A stretch of DNA of 64,000 nucleotides. It comes from Zoogloea sp. Lineage in GTDB: Bacteria; Pseudomonadota; Gammaproteobacteria; Burkholderiales; Rhodocyclaceae. The stretch is taken from NCBI GenBank assembly GCA_016703645.1, contig JADJBR010000007.1, positions 248,001-312,000 of the forward strand. Reading direction: 5' to 3'. Below are positions 8,777 through 17,748 of this stretch, piece after piece (position 1 is the stretch's first letter; each line of letters begins with the position of its first letter). The position numbers and the translations under genes are program-made. The notes beneath the pieces are model-generated. The model saw only the letters and a program-made list of their open reading frames with translations. It did no database searches and had not been told where the DNA came from.

Positions 8777-8843
8777 GGGGTACACCGGTCGTGAAAAAAG
8801 GTCCCGTAGTATACGCGACCTCGTTTTGAAGCCGGATGCCCGC

Positions 8844-9695
8844 ATGAATTCCCCTCGCCAGATGCTCACGGTGACTGACCACAACCGCAGCTTCATCGAC
8901 ATGACTTACGTCTATCCCGTCGTGTCGCGGCGGGCCGGCGGCGTGTCGGTGGGCATCAACCTCAACCCCAACAATGCCTGCAACTGGCATTGCGCCTACT
9001 GTCAGGTGCCGGGGCTGGTGCGTGGTGCGGCGCCGGAGATCGACCTTCCGCTGCTGGAGCGCGAACTGGCCGGATTTCTGGACGAGCTGATCCATGGAGG
9101 TTTCATGGAGGAGCATGTGCCGCCCGAAGCCCGGGTGATTCGTGACATCGCCTTTTCGGGCAACGGAGAGCCGACCGGATGCCGGAATTTCGGCGAGATC
9201 GTCGAGCGTGTGGTGTCGATCCGCGATGAGGCAGGCCTGTCGGAGGTGCCCATCCGCTTGATCACCAACGGCAGTCTGGTGCACAGACCCGAGGTTCAGG
9301 ACGCCCTGAAGGCGCTTTCACGCGCAGGCGGGGAGGTGTGGTTCAAAGTGGATGGGGGAACTCAGGAAGACATCGCACGCATCAACGGCGTCGACATCAA
9401 GCCGCAAGCTCATGCGCACCGGTTGGCCCTGTGTGCGTCCCTGTGCCCGACCTGGGTGCAAACCTGCCTGTTCCGTTGGGACGGAGCGTCACCTACGCAG
9501 GCATTCATGGATGCCTACATGGATATCCTGAAAACGGCTGGGACGGCGTCGTTGAAAGGCATCCTCCTGTACGGGGTTGCCCGGCCGTCCTTCCAGCCTG
9601 AAGCGGTACATCTGCAGCGCCTGAGCCCCGAGGAACTCGAAGCCATCGCCACGCGACTGAGGGACGAGGGGCTGGCCGTTGCGGTCAGCCCCTGA
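8844..9695 (+). CDS. radical SAM protein (COG0731-like Fe-S oxidoreductase)
   Basis: Start at ATG 8844 (MNSPRQMLTVTDHNR). 283 residues. The [4Fe-4S]-binding triad CNWHCAYC (CxxxCxxC) lies near residue 50 within NLNPNNACNWHCAYCQVPG. FSGNGEPT matches the SAM-binding GGE-type motif, and LITNGSLV and WFKVDGGTQ follow the barrel. This resembles the COG0731 group, related to wyosine-type tRNA modification enzymes but of unproven role in bacteria. Divergent pairing with queD suggests a tRNA- or deazapurine-related function, but it lacks the QueE-type sequence, so I do not call it queE. Confidence 0.85.
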   Translation: MNSPRQMLTVTDHNRSFIDMTYVYPVVSRRAGGVSVGINLNPNNACNWHCAYCQVPGLVRGAAPEIDLPLLERELAGFLDELIHGGFMEEHVPPEARVIRDIAFSGNGEPTGCRNFGEIVERVVSIRDEAGLSEVPIRLITNGSLVHRPEVQDALKALSRAGGEVWFKVDGGTQEDIARINGVDIKPQAHAHRLALCASLCPTWVQTCLFRWDGASPTQAFMDAYMDILKTAGTASLKGILLYGVARPSFQPEAVHLQRLSPEELEAIATRLRDEGLAVAVSP

Positions 9696-9707
9696 CCCGG
9701 GCCTGCA

Positions 9708-10010
9708 TCAGTGGGCCACGCGTTCCTTCTTCTTGGCGCGGGCTTCCTTCTTCAGGGTCTTGAACAGCTCCGGATTGGTGCTCTTCAGGTACTCGACGAC
9801 TTCCACGTCATCCTTCTTGATCTTGCTGATGTCCACCTGCTCGATATGGACAAGGCGCAGCAAGGCTTGCACGGGGCGGGGAATGTTGCGGCCGCTCTCG
9901 TAGCGGGAACCGCCGCTCTGGGTCACGCCGATCTTGGACCAGAACTGGGACTGGTTCATGCCGAGCTTGCGGCGGATTTCACGTACATCAACTTTTTCAG
10001 TGGTCTTCAT
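9708..10010 (-). CDS. XRE-family helix-turn-helix regulator, 100 residues
   Basis: A small regulator. The HTH occupies about residues 8-60: REIRRKLGMNQSQFWSKIGVT, then SRYESGRNIPRPVQALLRL, the typical XRE/lambda-repressor pattern with recognition helix around QSGGSRYESG. The C-terminal third is very Lys/Glu-rich (ELFKTLKKEARAKKKERVAH). The gene ends 12 bp from the radical SAM gene on the opposite strand (convergent). Its 257-bp upstream region is shared with lysC and contains two inverted repeats 37-75 bp from the start, so autoregulation is likely. Target genes are unknown. Confidence 0.85.
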   Translation of the reverse strand: MKTTEKVDVREIRRKLGMNQSQFWSKIGVTQSGGSRYESGRNIPRPVQALLRLVHIEQVDISKIKKDDVEVVEYLKSTNPELFKTLKKEARAKKKERVAH

Positions 10011-10046
10011 TTGGCCATCCTCAAGGGGTTACTCTGTTAGTTTTAA

Positions 10047-10085
10047 CAACAGGCTAGCTGTTGCGGAATATAACTTTAGTTATAT
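10047..10085. promoter_or_regulatory. two adjacent inverted repeats upstream of the HTH gene
   Basis: Two perfect palindromes: CAACAG-gctag-CTGTTG (10047-10063) and ATATAACT-tt-AGTTATAT (10068-10085). They lie 37-75 bp upstream of the XRE-type gene start at 10010 and about 185 bp before lysC. They are good candidates for the operator of that regulator. Binding is inferred. Confidence 0.5.
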
Positions 10086-10267
10086 GTCGAAAAGTATAGA
10101 TCACTACTCGCAACTCATACAACGACATATTTGCATGGGCTAGGGTTTTCCACATCTCAATTTCGTGACAAGGCGCACATCACTCGAAAGAAACTCGAAG
10201 CTGCAAGAGATCGCGATATCCGCTAAGATCACGCGCTTTCCACATCCACATCTTCTTAGAAGTCAAG

Positions 10268-11497
10268 ATGGCGCTCATAGTTCAGAAATATGGCGGCACT
10301 TCCGTCGGCAATCCCGAACGGATCAAGAACGTTGCCAGGCGGGTCGCAAAGTCCCACGCCCAGGGAAACCAGATGGTGATCGTCCTGTCCGCGATGAGCG
10401 GCGAGACCAATCGCCTGATCGCCCTGGCCAAGGAAATCAGTCCCAATCCCAAGCCGCGCGAACTCGACGTGGTGATCTCCACCGGCGAACAGGTCACCAT
10501 TGGCCTGCTGTGCATGGCCCTTGAAGACATGGGCGTCAAGGCACGCAGCTACACCGGTGGCCAGGTGCGCATCCTCACCGACGATGCCTTCACCAAGGCC
10601 CGCATCCTCGATATCGATGGCGACAACATCCGTCGCGATCTGGACGCCGGCGCGGTTGTGGTGGTGGCGGGCTTCCAGGGTGTCGACGAAGCCGGCAACA
10701 TCACCACCCTCGGCCGTGGTGGCTCCGACACCACCGGCGTTGCCCTGGCGGCGGCCATCAAGGCCGACGAGTGCCAGATCTATACCGACGTGGATGGGGT
10801 GTATACCACCGACCCCCGCGTCGTTCCGGAAGCCCGCAAGCTGGACACCATCACCTTTGAAGAGATGCTGGAAATGGCCAGCCTCGGCTCCAAGGTGCTG
10901 CAGATCCGCTCGGTGGAGTTCGCCGGCAAGTACAAAGTCAAGCTTCGTGTTCTCTCCAGCTTCCAGGAAGAAGGTGAGGGCACCCTGATTACCGTAGAGG
11001 AAGACAAGAACATGGAACAGCCGATCATCTCCGGCATTGCCTTCAACCGTGACGAAGCCAAGATCACCGTGCTGGGCGTCCCCGACAAGCCGGGTATCGC
11101 TTACCAGATCCTCGGCCCGGTGGCGGACGCCAATGTGGACGTGGACATGATCATCCAGAACGTCGGCCACGATGGCACCACCGACTTCTCCTTCACGGTG
11201 AATCGCCCTGACTACGACAAGGCGATGAAGATCCTCGAAGGCGTGCAGACCCACATCGGCGCCCGCCAGATCCACGGTGATCGCACCATGGCCAAGGTCT
11301 CCATCGTCGGCGTTGGCATGCGCTCCCACCCGGGCGTCGCCTCCCGCATGTTCCGTACTCTGGCCGAAGAAGGCATCAACATCCAGATGATCTCCACCTC
11401 CGAGATCAAGATCTCGGTCGCCATCGACGAGAAGTACCTGGAGCTGGCAGTCCGCGTGCTGCACCGCGCCTTCGGTCTGGATCAAGCCACGGCCTGA
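10268..11497 (+). CDS. lysC: aspartate kinase
   Basis: A 409-residue monofunctional aspartokinase, the first enzyme of the Lys/Met/Thr/diaminopimelate pathway (aspartate to 4-aspartyl phosphate). The N-terminal kinase domain begins with the family signature [39 protein letters not shown] and [16 protein letters not shown] are substrate/ATP contacts. Two ACT domains follow (about 265-340, [17 protein letters not shown], and 345-409, [19 protein letters not shown]), the site of lysine/threonine feedback. The length and layout match the beta-proteobacterial type. The tRNA-Ser gene promoter starts at the lysC stop. Confidence 0.97.
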   Translation: MALIVQKYGGTSVGNPERIKNVARRVAKSHAQGNQMVIVLSAMSGETNRLIALAKEISPNPKPRELDVVISTGEQVTIGLLCMALEDMGVKARSYTGGQVRILTDDAFTKARILDIDGDNIRRDLDAGAVVVVAGFQGVDEAGNITTLGRGGSDTTGVALAAAIKADECQIYTDVDGVYTTDPRVVPEARKLDTITFEEMLEMASLGSKVLQIRSVEFAGKYKVKLRVLSSFQEEGEGTLITVEEDKNMEQPIISGIAFNRDEAKITVLGVPDKPGIAYQILGPVADANVDVDMIIQNVGHDGTTDFSFTVNRPDYDKAMKILEGVQTHIGARQIHGDRTMAKVSIVGVGMRSHPGVASRMFRTLAEEGINIQMISTSEIKISVAIDEKYLELAVRVLHRAFGLDQATA

Positions 11498-11498
11498 T

Positions 11499-11527
11499 TT
11501 GACGAGCATCTGCGCCTTGTCTATAAT
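11499..11527 (+). promoter_or_regulatory. sigma-70 promoter of tRNA-Ser
   Basis: TTGACG (-35, 11499-11504), a 17-bp spacer, then a perfect TATAAT (-10, 11522-11527). The tRNA starts 17 bp after the -10 box. The promoter begins right at the end of lysC, so the tRNA can be transcribed independently. Confidence 0.9.
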
Positions 11528-11543
11528 GCGCAGCTCTTGCGGA

Positions 11544-11637
11544 GGAGAGTTGGCCGAGAGGTCGAAGGCACTCCCCTGCTAAGGGAGCATGCGAGCCAAA
11601 ACTTGCATCGAGGGTTCGAATCCCTCACTCTCCGCCA
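11544..11637 (+). tRNA. serX: tRNA-Ser (anticodon GCU)
   Basis: 94 nt including an encoded CCA. Acceptor stem GGAGAGT (11544-11550) pairs with ACTCTCC (11627-11633), followed by discriminator G and CCA. The anticodon stem is CTCCC/GGGAG with loop CTGCTAA, anticodon GCT at 11578-11580. The long variable arm (CATGCGAGCCAAAACTTGCATC region) marks a class II tRNA. The T arm is GAGGG-TTCGAAT-CCCTC. It decodes AGC/AGU. Confidence 0.97.
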
Positions 11638-11650
11638 AGAACCTGTTTCA

Positions 11651-11686
11651 AGCAAAAAAGCCCTGAGCAATCAGGGCTTTTTTGCT
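11651..11686 (+). terminator. intrinsic terminator after tRNA-Ser
   Basis: A perfect 16-bp inverted repeat: AGCAAAAAAGCCCTGA (11651-11666), GCAA loop, TCAGGGCTTTTTTGCT (11671-11686). The GC core with flanking A6/T6 makes it effective on both strands. Confidence 0.92.
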
Positions 11687-11791
11687 TTTCTGGATCAGAA
11701 ATCCCCCAGTCGTCGATAATCGGTCGGCGGCGTCCTCGTTGCCGACTCATTCGCACAGGCAGCGAGCGGACTGTCTCCACACAGGATTCTC

Positions 11792-13744
11792 ATGAACGAT
11801 CAACAAGACAAATCCCGGCAGGCCCTGCGTTTCGCCCGGACCATCAGTGGCAGCCGGGTATGGCTCGCAGCCGGACGGCGCGTCGCCATCCTCGGCGACG
11901 AGTTCCGGATCTTTGGTTACATCGCGGATTCGTGCCTTGGCCAGGAGGCCCACTGGCGGCGCCGGACCGGCGAGGTTCGCGACGCCCTCGAGCAGCGCAT
12001 GCTGCAGGAGCAGGGCGCCCGGTTGGAGCAGGCGCTGGAGTCGGCCATCACCGAGATCACCGCCTACCTGGAGGCCTGCCGGGCCGAGGGGCTGGAACCC
12101 AACCTGCGCAAGCTCCGGGAGTTCTGGTCCTGCGGCGATCTCGACCTGGGCAGCGTCGGCAAGGGCCTGGCCCAGTCCCTCCATGACCTGCGCGCCAGGC
12201 AGCGCCAGCGGGATCTGGCCGAACAGATCGGGCGCTCCCTCAAACTCTCCGACTACCCCGACACCTTCCCTGCGCGGCGTCGTGCCCGCAAGCTGATCGC
12301 GGTGCTCGGGCCGACCAACTCGGGCAAGACCCACGATGCTTTCGAGCGTCTGGTCACCGCGTCGTCCGGCGTGTATCTGGGGCCGCTGCGCTTGCTGGCC
12401 CTGGAGGCCTTCACCCGCCTTAACGAAGAGTTCGGTGTCAGCGCCTCCCTCATCACCGGCGAAGAGCGCCGCATTGTCGAGGGCAGCCGGGTGACCGCGT
12501 CCACCATCGAGATGCTCGACCCCGGCACCGAGATCGACGTGGCCGTCATCGACGAAATCCAGATGCTCAGCGACCCGGACCGGGGCTGGGCATGGACCCA
12601 GGCCGTCGTCGGCGCCAACGCCCGCGAGGTGTGGCTGGTTGGTGCCCTGTCGGCGGAGCCGGCCATCGTCGCCCTGGCTGCGCGTCTGGGCCTGCCCCTG
12701 GAGATCCGGCGCAAGGCGCGCAAGCACCCGCTGTCCGTAGGCCAGCCCCTCGCCAATGACGCGGCGGGTGCCCTGCGCCGGGCCCGGCCGGGGGACGCCT
12801 TCATCGTGTTTTCCCGGCGCGACGCGCTCAATCTGCGTGACGACCTGCTGGCCCTGGGCAAATCCGTGGCCTGCATCTACGGTGCCCTGTCGCCGGAGGT
12901 GCGTGAGCGGGAGGCGCACCGCTTCGCCGGGGGCGATGCCGACATTCTCGTGGCCACGGACGCCATCGGCATGGGCCTGAATCTCCCCATCCAGCGGGTC
13001 GTGTTCACCGCCGTGCAGAAGTACGACGGCACCCCCCGCGACACCCTGTCACCCTCATTGCTGCAGCAGATCGGTGGCCGGGCCGGGCGCTTCGGGCACC
13101 AGGAGGAGGAAGGCCTGGTGGTGGGGCTGACGCCGGCCGAGCACAAGGTGGTGACTTCCCTTATGAAGGCCCCGCAGCCTCCGCTGGAGACCATGGGTTT
13201 CCAGATCACGCCGGGCAGCGCCTACCTGGAGCAACTGGCCGACATGTCCGGCGACACCCGCCTTGAGGCCCTGTTGTCCCTGTTCCAGCTCCATGCTGAT
13301 TGCGGCGATTGTTTCTTCCGGCCCCACGTCCCGGAAGAGCAATTGGCCCGGGCAGGGCAGCTGGACCGGATGAAGAAGCTGTCACTGCATCTCAAGCATG
13401 TGTTTTCCATGGCGCCCATGGCCGCCCAGAACGAGACCATCGACGGGGTGTGGCGGGGCTGGGCCTATGCCGCCAACCAGGGCAAGTCGATCCGGCTGGA
13501 CTTCCTGCCCGACTCGCCACGGCGGGCCTCCCTTGAAGAGGCCGAAACCACCGTCCGGCTGCTGGCCGCCTATCGCTGGTTTGCTTACCGCCTGCCCGAG
13601 CTGTTCGTCGATCTGGAGCTGGCAGACATGCACCTGGCACCGTGGATCTCGGTGGTGGACGGCCACCTGCGCAGCCGTTACCGGCAGGGTGTCGGCGGTG
13701 GCCGCAAGGGCGTACCGAGCTGGTACTGGCCGGTGCGGCACTGA
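11792..13744 (+). CDS. Suv3-type ATP-dependent RNA helicase
   Basis: A 650-residue superfamily 2 helicase close in layout to mitochondrial Suv3. Walker A is GPTNSGKT, motif Ia LGPLRLLALEAF, motif II DEIQML (a DExH-box variant with Gln), then IYGALSPEVRERE, ATDAIGMGLNLPI (motif V) and QIGGRAGRFG (motif VI). A Suv3 C-terminal helical region follows. The first 160 residues form a family-specific helical domain. Suv3 unwinds RNA for exonucleolytic decay in mitochondria; the bacterial homologues are poorly studied. No RNase gene is adjacent. It stands alone between the tRNA terminator and a convergent gene. The ATG at 11792 is the only credible start. Confidence 0.88.
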   Translation: MNDQQDKSRQALRFARTISGSRVWLAAGRRVAILGDEFRIFGYIADSCLGQEAHWRRRTGEVRDALEQRMLQEQGARLEQALESAITEITAYLEACRAEGLEPNLRKLREFWSCGDLDLGSVGKGLAQSLHDLRARQRQRDLAEQIGRSLKLSDYPDTFPARRRARKLIAVLGPTNSGKTHDAFERLVTASSGVYLGPLRLLALEAFTRLNEEFGVSASLITGEERRIVEGSRVTASTIEMLDPGTEIDVAVIDEIQMLSDPDRGWAWTQAVVGANAREVWLVGALSAEPAIVALAARLGLPLEIRRKARKHPLSVGQPLANDAAGALRRARPGDAFIVFSRRDALNLRDDLLALGKSVACIYGALSPEVREREAHRFAGGDADILVATDAIGMGLNLPIQRVVFTAVQKYDGTPRDTLSPSLLQQIGGRAGRFGHQEEEGLVVGLTPAEHKVVTSLMKAPQPPLETMGFQITPGSAYLEQLADMSGDTRLEALLSLFQLHADCGDCFFRPHVPEEQLARAGQLDRMKKLSLHLKHVFSMAPMAAQNETIDGVWRGWAYAANQGKSIRLDFLPDSPRRASLEEAETTVRLLAAYRWFAYRLPELFVDLELADMHLAPWISVVDGHLRSRYRQGVGGGRKGVPSWYWPVRH

Positions 13745-13763
13745 TCTCCCCGGGGCGTGGCGA

Positions 13764-14483
13764 TCACCGGGTCAGCCGCTTCACCTCGCCGCCGCAACTC
13801 TCGGCCACCCGCGCGTATTCCTCGGGGGTGTCGATGAGCGCCTGGGCGGCGTCCACCTTGTTCATCTCCCGCCGGATATAGGGCGCCCAGCGTTCCTCCA
13901 GTTCCTGCTGGAGACGTGCGCGGGCCTGTCCGACGGGGCCGCGCCAGGGGCCGTCGGTGACGAAGCGGCGCTTCAGGGTGTCGGCAAGCTCCTGTTCAAT
14001 CCGCAGCAGATGCGCCTGGTAGGCACGAACGTGGCGGAGCTCATGCTCGTGGATCTCCTTGTAGGCACAGCTACCCGGTTGGAATTCCCTGGCCACGTAG
14101 ACCGTCATGGGGCTGAAACCGTAGGTCACGGTGAGCTGGGGGCTGGCGCATTCCCAGCGCCCGCCTGGGTCAGTGTAGGCCGTGATGCGGGACTCGAAGC
14201 GCACGGTGGCGGTGCCGCGGGTGAGCCCCAGAACCTGTTTGCCCGCCGGGAGGTTGCGCGGGCCGATCAGGGTGAGGGTGCGGTAGCTGCTGCGGGTATC
14301 CAGGGTGATGGGCTCTTCGTGGCGTTTCAGGGTCACCGAGGGGCTGGGGAGCTGGTCGCAGCGGTCGACAGCGTTTGCACCGGAGTTTGGGCCCAGGGCA
14401 ATGGCGACGGACGCCAGTACCGGCAGCTTGCACAGGCGTGCCCGGACGAAGACCGAGATGCTTCCGGGCGGTGCAGGGATCAT
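13764..14483 (-). CDS. secreted putative Zn-metalloprotease-like protein (DUF922-like)
   Basis: ATG 14483 overlaps the fisR stop codon (ATGA), so the two genes are translationally coupled. The 239-residue product has an N-terminal hydrophobic export segment (about residues 12-30, VRARLCKLPVLASVAIALG). It contains an HExxH zinc site, HELRH, within IHEHELRHVRAYQ, with an adjacent HEH. Four cysteines are likely disulfide-bonded in the periplasm. The pattern resembles the DUF922 family of putative secreted Zn proteases. Its role is unknown; coupling to fisR suggests periplasmic protein quality control or processing during sulfide stress, which is inference. Confidence 0.7.
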   Translation of the reverse strand: MIPAPPGSISVFVRARLCKLPVLASVAIALGPNSGANAVDRCDQLPSPSVTLKRHEEPITLDTRSSYRTLTLIGPRNLPAGKQVLGLTRGTATVRFESRITAYTDPGGRWECASPQLTVTYGFSPMTVYVAREFQPGSCAYKEIHEHELRHVRAYQAHLLRIEQELADTLKRRFVTDGPWRGPVGQARARLQQELEERWAPYIRREMNKVDAAQALIDTPEEYARVAESCGGEVKRLTR

Positions 14484-15820
14484 CACAGGTTCTTGAGCCG
14501 GCGGTACAAGGTCCGCTCGCTGAGGCCGAGCTTGGCGGCGAGGGCCTTGCGCGAACCCCGGTGGCTGCGCAGGGCGGCGGCCAGATCCACGTCGTCGGGT
14601 TCGGGCTGATCCGGCGAGCGCCCGGGAACAGGCGAGGTGGTGAGCATGGAGCCGGGCAGGGCGGGGGCCTGCGGATGATCCTCGGGATACTGCAGTTCCT
14701 CGGGCAGATGCCGCCGTTGCACCGTATCGCCATCGCACAGCAGGCTCGCCCGTTCCAGGATGTTGCGCAGCTCCCGGATGTTGCCCGGGTAGGTGTGGGT
14801 GCGCAGGCAGGCCAGGGTGTCGGCGGCAATGCGCAGCTTGCGGTCCGGTGCGACGCGCTCCAGCAGCGCTGCCGCCAGCAAGGGGATGTCGTCCTGACGT
14901 TGGCGCAGGGGCGGGAGACAGATCGGGAAGGCGTTGATGCGGTAGTACAGATCCTGGCGGAACTGGCCCTTCTCAACCAGGCTCTTCAGGGGGCGGTGGG
15001 TGGCGGAGATCAGGCGGATGTCGGCGCGCATGAGCTCCGTGCTGCCCACCCGTCGATAGGTGCCGGTCTCCAGCAGGCGCAGCAGCTTGACCTGCATGCT
15101 CAGGGGGATGTCGCCCATCTCGTCGAGAAACAGGGTGCCGCCGCTGGCGGCCTCGACCAACCCGGTCTTGCGGATACTGGCACCCGTGAAGGCCCCGCGC
15201 TCATGGCCGAAGAGTTCGCTTTCGAACAGGGTTTCGGTGAGGCCGGAGCAATCCACGGCGACAAAAGGCCCCTCCCGGCGTCGGCTGGCGTCATGGATGG
15301 CCTGGGCGACGAGCTCCTTGCCGGTGCCCGATTCGCCCTGCAGCAGCACCGTGGCCTCCGACGGGGCGACCCGTGCCACCAACTCTAGCATGGCCCGGAA
15401 GGCGGGAGCCCGACCGATCAGACCCTGGGCGCCAGCCAGTCCGCGGGACACGGGCAGGGGTTCGAGCTTCTCGATGAAGTAGGCGATCTCCCCGGTGCTG
15501 TCGCGGATGGGTGACAGCTCGATATTCTCGTAGCTCTCGCCCGTCGAGGTGTGATGCAGGTGCACCACCCGCTCACGTTGCCCCGATTTCAGGCTATGGG
15601 CCAGCGGGCAGGATTCGCCGGCCTGGTCGCAGGGCACCGGATAGTGATGGGACACCTCGAAGCACTTGCGCCCGATCAGATCGTCCGGTCGCCCGCAGTT
15701 GGCCCGATAGGCGGCATTGGCGGCCAGGATGCGGTAACTGCGGTCACACAGGATGTGCGGCTCGGGCAGGGTCTCCAGGAAGGAGACCAGTTCGGGCAGG
15801 GGGTGGAGTCGGTTCGACAT
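14483..15820 (-). CDS. fisR: FisR-type sulfane-sulfur-responsive sigma-54 activator
   Basis: Start chosen at ATG 15820 ([10 protein letters not shown]), not 15859, because this places cysteines exactly at positions 53, 64 and 71 (GRKC53[11 protein letters not shown]64DQAGESC71). Those are the numbering and spacing reported for persulfide-sensing FisR of Cupriavidus pinatubonensis. 445 residues: N-terminal PAS-like sensory domain (about 10-120); AAA+ domain with Walker A GESGTGKE (162-169), GAFTGA (209-214, sigma-54 contact) and Walker [13 protein letters not shown]-terminal Fis-type HTH ([19 protein letters not shown]). Known FisR activates sqr/pdo genes with sigma-54 when polysulfide modifies the cysteines. 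Here it is divergent from cydPABX. Family assignment is strong; its targets are inferred from promoter motifs. Confidence 0.9.
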   Translation of the reverse strand: MSNRLHPLPELVSFLETLPEPHILCDRSYRILAANAAYRANCGRPDDLIGRKCFEVSHHYPVPCDQAGESCPLAHSLKSGQRERVVHLHHTSTGESYENIELSPIRDSTGEIAYFIEKLEPLPVSRGLAGAQGLIGRAPAFRAMLELVARVAPSEATVLLQGESGTGKELVAQAIHDASRRREGPFVAVDCSGLTETLFESELFGHERGAFTGASIRKTGLVEAASGGTLFLDEMGDIPLSMQVKLLRLLETGTYRRVGSTELMRADIRLISATHRPLKSLVEKGQFRQDLYYRINAFPICLPPLRQRQDDIPLLAAALLERVAPDRKLRIAADTLACLRTHTYPGNIRELRNILERASLLCDGDTVQRRHLPEELQYPEDHPQAPALPGSMLTTSPVPGRSPDQPEPDDVDLAAALRSHRGSRKALAAKLGLSERTLYRRLKNL

Positions 15821-15831
15821 GGGGGAGGGGC

Positions 15832-15895
15832 TGGCAGTTTTGCTGCCAAATACTGCCATGGCGGTGTGTGGCGGTCAAACCGGCATTCCTGGCAG
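15832..15895. promoter_or_regulatory. CTGCCA/TGGCAG repeat cluster, candidate FisR enhancer
   Basis: TGGCAG at 15832-15837 and 15890-15895, CTGCCA at 15843-15848 and 15853-15858. TGGCAG and the first CTGCCA form an inverted repeat with a 5-bp loop. The cluster lies 60-125 bp upstream of the sigma-54-like promoter of cydP and overlaps the fisR 5' region, as expected for an enhancer plus autoregulation. The same hexamers recur at 21767-21846 before the Rieske operon. Confidence 0.55.
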
Positions 15896-15954
15896 TCACG
15901 CAAGTTGTGGGGCAAGGCATTGGGCGAAAAAGAATTTCTCTGAGAATTCAGGAG

Positions 15955-15970
15955 TGGCACGGCTCTTGAT
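15955..15970 (+). promoter_or_regulatory. sigma-54-type promoter of cydPABX
   Basis: TGGCACG-gctc-TTGAT. The -24 element is a perfect TGGCACG and spacing to the -12 element is correct (GG-N10-G). The -12 element reads TTGAT instead of TTGCW, a deviation in a well-conserved base. Identical elements precede the Rieske operon (21899-21914). The start codon of cydP lies 36 bp downstream. Confidence 0.65.
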
Positions 15971-15984
15971 TAGCAATGACTGAT
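15969..15984. promoter_or_regulatory. palindromic motif, copy 1
   Basis: ATTAGC-AATG-ACTGAT, overlapping the -12 element and probable start site of the cyd promoter. It matches ATNAGC-N4-RCTNAT, also found at 19096-19111 (inverted orientation) and 21913-21928. It may be an operator for a second regulator; the binding protein is unknown. Confidence 0.5.
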
Positions 15985-16006
15985 ATTTCATCGGACTGCC
16001 AGAACC

Positions 16007-16189
16007 GTGACCCCATCCGACTCTCTCCTGCGACGCCACCTGGGCTGGGTGGTCGCCATCAAATTGATGGCCCTGCTTCTGCTGTGGTGGTTCTTCGTGC
16101 GCGACAAGGGCACGCAGCTTGATCCGGCTGCGCTGTCCAGGCAGTTCGCCCCCAACCCCGTCGTCCAAGGAGCCCCCCATGGTCAGTGA
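16007..16189 (+). CDS. cydP: cytochrome bd oxidase small subunit, CydP family
   Basis: A 60-residue protein from GTG 16007 whose last codons overlap the start of cydA by 11 bp, implying coupled translation. It has one membrane helix ([19 protein letters not shown]) preceded by basic LLRRH and followed by RDKGTQLDP. This is the pattern of the small proteins annotated as putative bd-oxidase subunit CydP, which lie directly before cydA in many proteobacteria. It is the first gene after the sigma-54-like promoter. No Shine-Dalgarno sequence is obvious. The role is inferred from position and family resemblance. Confidence 0.75.
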   Translation: MTPSDSLLRRHLGWVVAIKLMALLLLWWFFVRDKGTQLDPAALSRQFAPNPVVQGAPHGQ

Positions 16190-17732
16190 ACAACTGGTCG
16201 ACCTCTCCCGGCTGCAGTTTGCCGCCACCGCCCTATACCACTTTTTGTTTGTTCCCCTGACCATCGGCATGGTGTGGATGCTGGTGATCATGGAGTCGGT
16301 GTATGTGATGACCGGCAAGCCCCTCTACAAGGACATGACCCGCTTCTGGGGCAAGCTCTTCGGCATCAACTTTGCCCTGGGTGTCACCACCGGCATCACC
16401 CTGGAGTTCCAGTTCGGCACCAACTGGGCCTACTACTCCCACTACGTGGGGGACATCTTTGGTGCGCCGCTGGCCATCGAAGGGCTGATGGCCTTCTTCC
16501 TCGAATCGACCATGATCGGCCTGTTCTTCTTTGGCTGGGATCGCCTGTCGCGCCGGCAACACCTGCTGGTGACGGTGCTGATGGCGGTGGGGACCAACCT
16601 GTCGGCCCTGTGGATCCTGATTGCCAATGGCTGGATGCAGAACCCGGTGGGCGCCGAGTTCAGCTACGTGACCATGCGCATGGAGATGACCGACTTCTGG
16701 GCCGTGGTCTTCAATCCGGACGCCCAGGCCAAGTTCGTGCATACGGTGTCTGCCGGCTATGTCACCGGTGCCATGTTCGTGCTGTCGATCTCGTCCTGGT
16801 ACCTGCTGCGTCGTCGCGACGTGGAATTTGCCAAGCGCAGTTTCGGCATCGCCGCCGCCTTCGGCTTTGCGTCCGTGTGCTCGGTGATCGTCCTCGGCGA
16901 CGAATCGGGCTACACGGTGGGCGAGGCCCAGCAGACCAAGCTGGCCGCCATGGAGGCCATGTGGGAGACCGAACCGGCCCCCGCACCCTTCAATCTCATC
17001 GCCATCCCCAACGAAGCGGAAATGAAGAACGACTTCGCCATCGAGATTCCCTGGGTGATGGGGATCATCGGCACCCGCTCCCTGGACAAGCAGATTCCCG
17101 GCATCAAGGAGATCAAGGCAAAGAACCGGGAGCGCATCGTTTCCGGTATCGAGGCGGTGACGGCCCTTGATGCCTTGCGCCGCGACCAGAATGACGAAGC
17201 CGCCCGCCGCGAATTCGAGGAGCACAAGGCGGACCTGGGCTTTGGTCTGCTGCTGAAGAAGTACGTCAGCCATTTCGACCAGCTCACGCCCGAGATCATC
17301 GAGAAGGCCGTGAATGACACCGTTCCCCGCGTCGCGCCGATGTTCTGGAGCTTCCGCCTGATGGTGGCCCTGGGCTTTGCGATGCTGCTGCTCTTCGGCC
17401 TGGCCCTGTGGCATTCGGTGAAAGGCGACTTTGCCGACAAGCCCTGGTTGCTGCGTGCAGCCCTGTATTCCCTGCCCATGCCGTGGATCGCCTGCGAGGT
17501 CGGCTGGTTCGTGGCGGAGTACGGGCGCCAGCCCTGGACCATCTACGGCGTATTGCCCACCCATCTCTCCGTCTCCACCCTCAGTGTGGAGAGCCTTTAC
17601 GGCTCCCTGGCCGGATTCGTTGGCTTCTACACCGTGCTGCTGGTGGTCGAGATGTACCTGATGATCAAGTTTGCCAAGCAGGGCCCGGGCAGCCTGGGCA
17701 CCGGCCGCTACGCCAACGAGGCCCACGCCTGA
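16179..17732 (+). CDS. cydA: cytochrome bd ubiquinol oxidase subunit I
   Basis: ATG 16179 has AGGAG in place; 517 residues. CydA carries heme b558, b595 and d and oxidises quinol while reducing O2 to water without proton pumping. Visible family features: [19 protein letters not shown] with the axial His at residue 21; helices with [22 protein letters not shown] and [38 protein letters not shown] near the C-terminus; and an extended periplasmic Q-loop (about 250-385), as in the E. coli-type long enzyme. bd oxidases tolerate sulfide better than heme-copper oxidases, which fits control by FisR. Confidence 0.97.
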   Translation: MVSEQLVDLSRLQFAATALYHFLFVPLTIGMVWMLVIMESVYVMTGKPLYKDMTRFWGKLFGINFALGVTTGITLEFQFGTNWAYYSHYVGDIFGAPLAIEGLMAFFLESTMIGLFFFGWDRLSRRQHLLVTVLMAVGTNLSALWILIANGWMQNPVGAEFSYVTMRMEMTDFWAVVFNPDAQAKFVHTVSAGYVTGAMFVLSISSWYLLRRRDVEFAKRSFGIAAAFGFASVCSVIVLGDESGYTVGEAQQTKLAAMEAMWETEPAPAPFNLIAIPNEAEMKNDFAIEIPWVMGIIGTRSLDKQIPGIKEIKAKNRERIVSGIEAVTALDALRRDQNDEAARREFEEHKADLGFGLLLKKYVSHFDQLTPEIIEKAVNDTVPRVAPMFWSFRLMVALGFAMLLLFGLALWHSVKGDFADKPWLLRAALYSLPMPWIACEVGWFVAEYGRQPWTIYGVLPTHLSVSTLSVESLYGSLAGFVGFYTVLLVVEMYLMIKFAKQGPGSLGTGRYANEAHA

Positions 17733-17748
17733 ACCGAGGACACGCAAA

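Noticed and set aside
8844-9695. queE (7-carboxy-7-deazaguanine synthase)
   Set aside because: Although next to queD, the sequence around the Fe-S triad is NPNNACNWHCAYC, unlike QueE, and resembles the COG0731 group.
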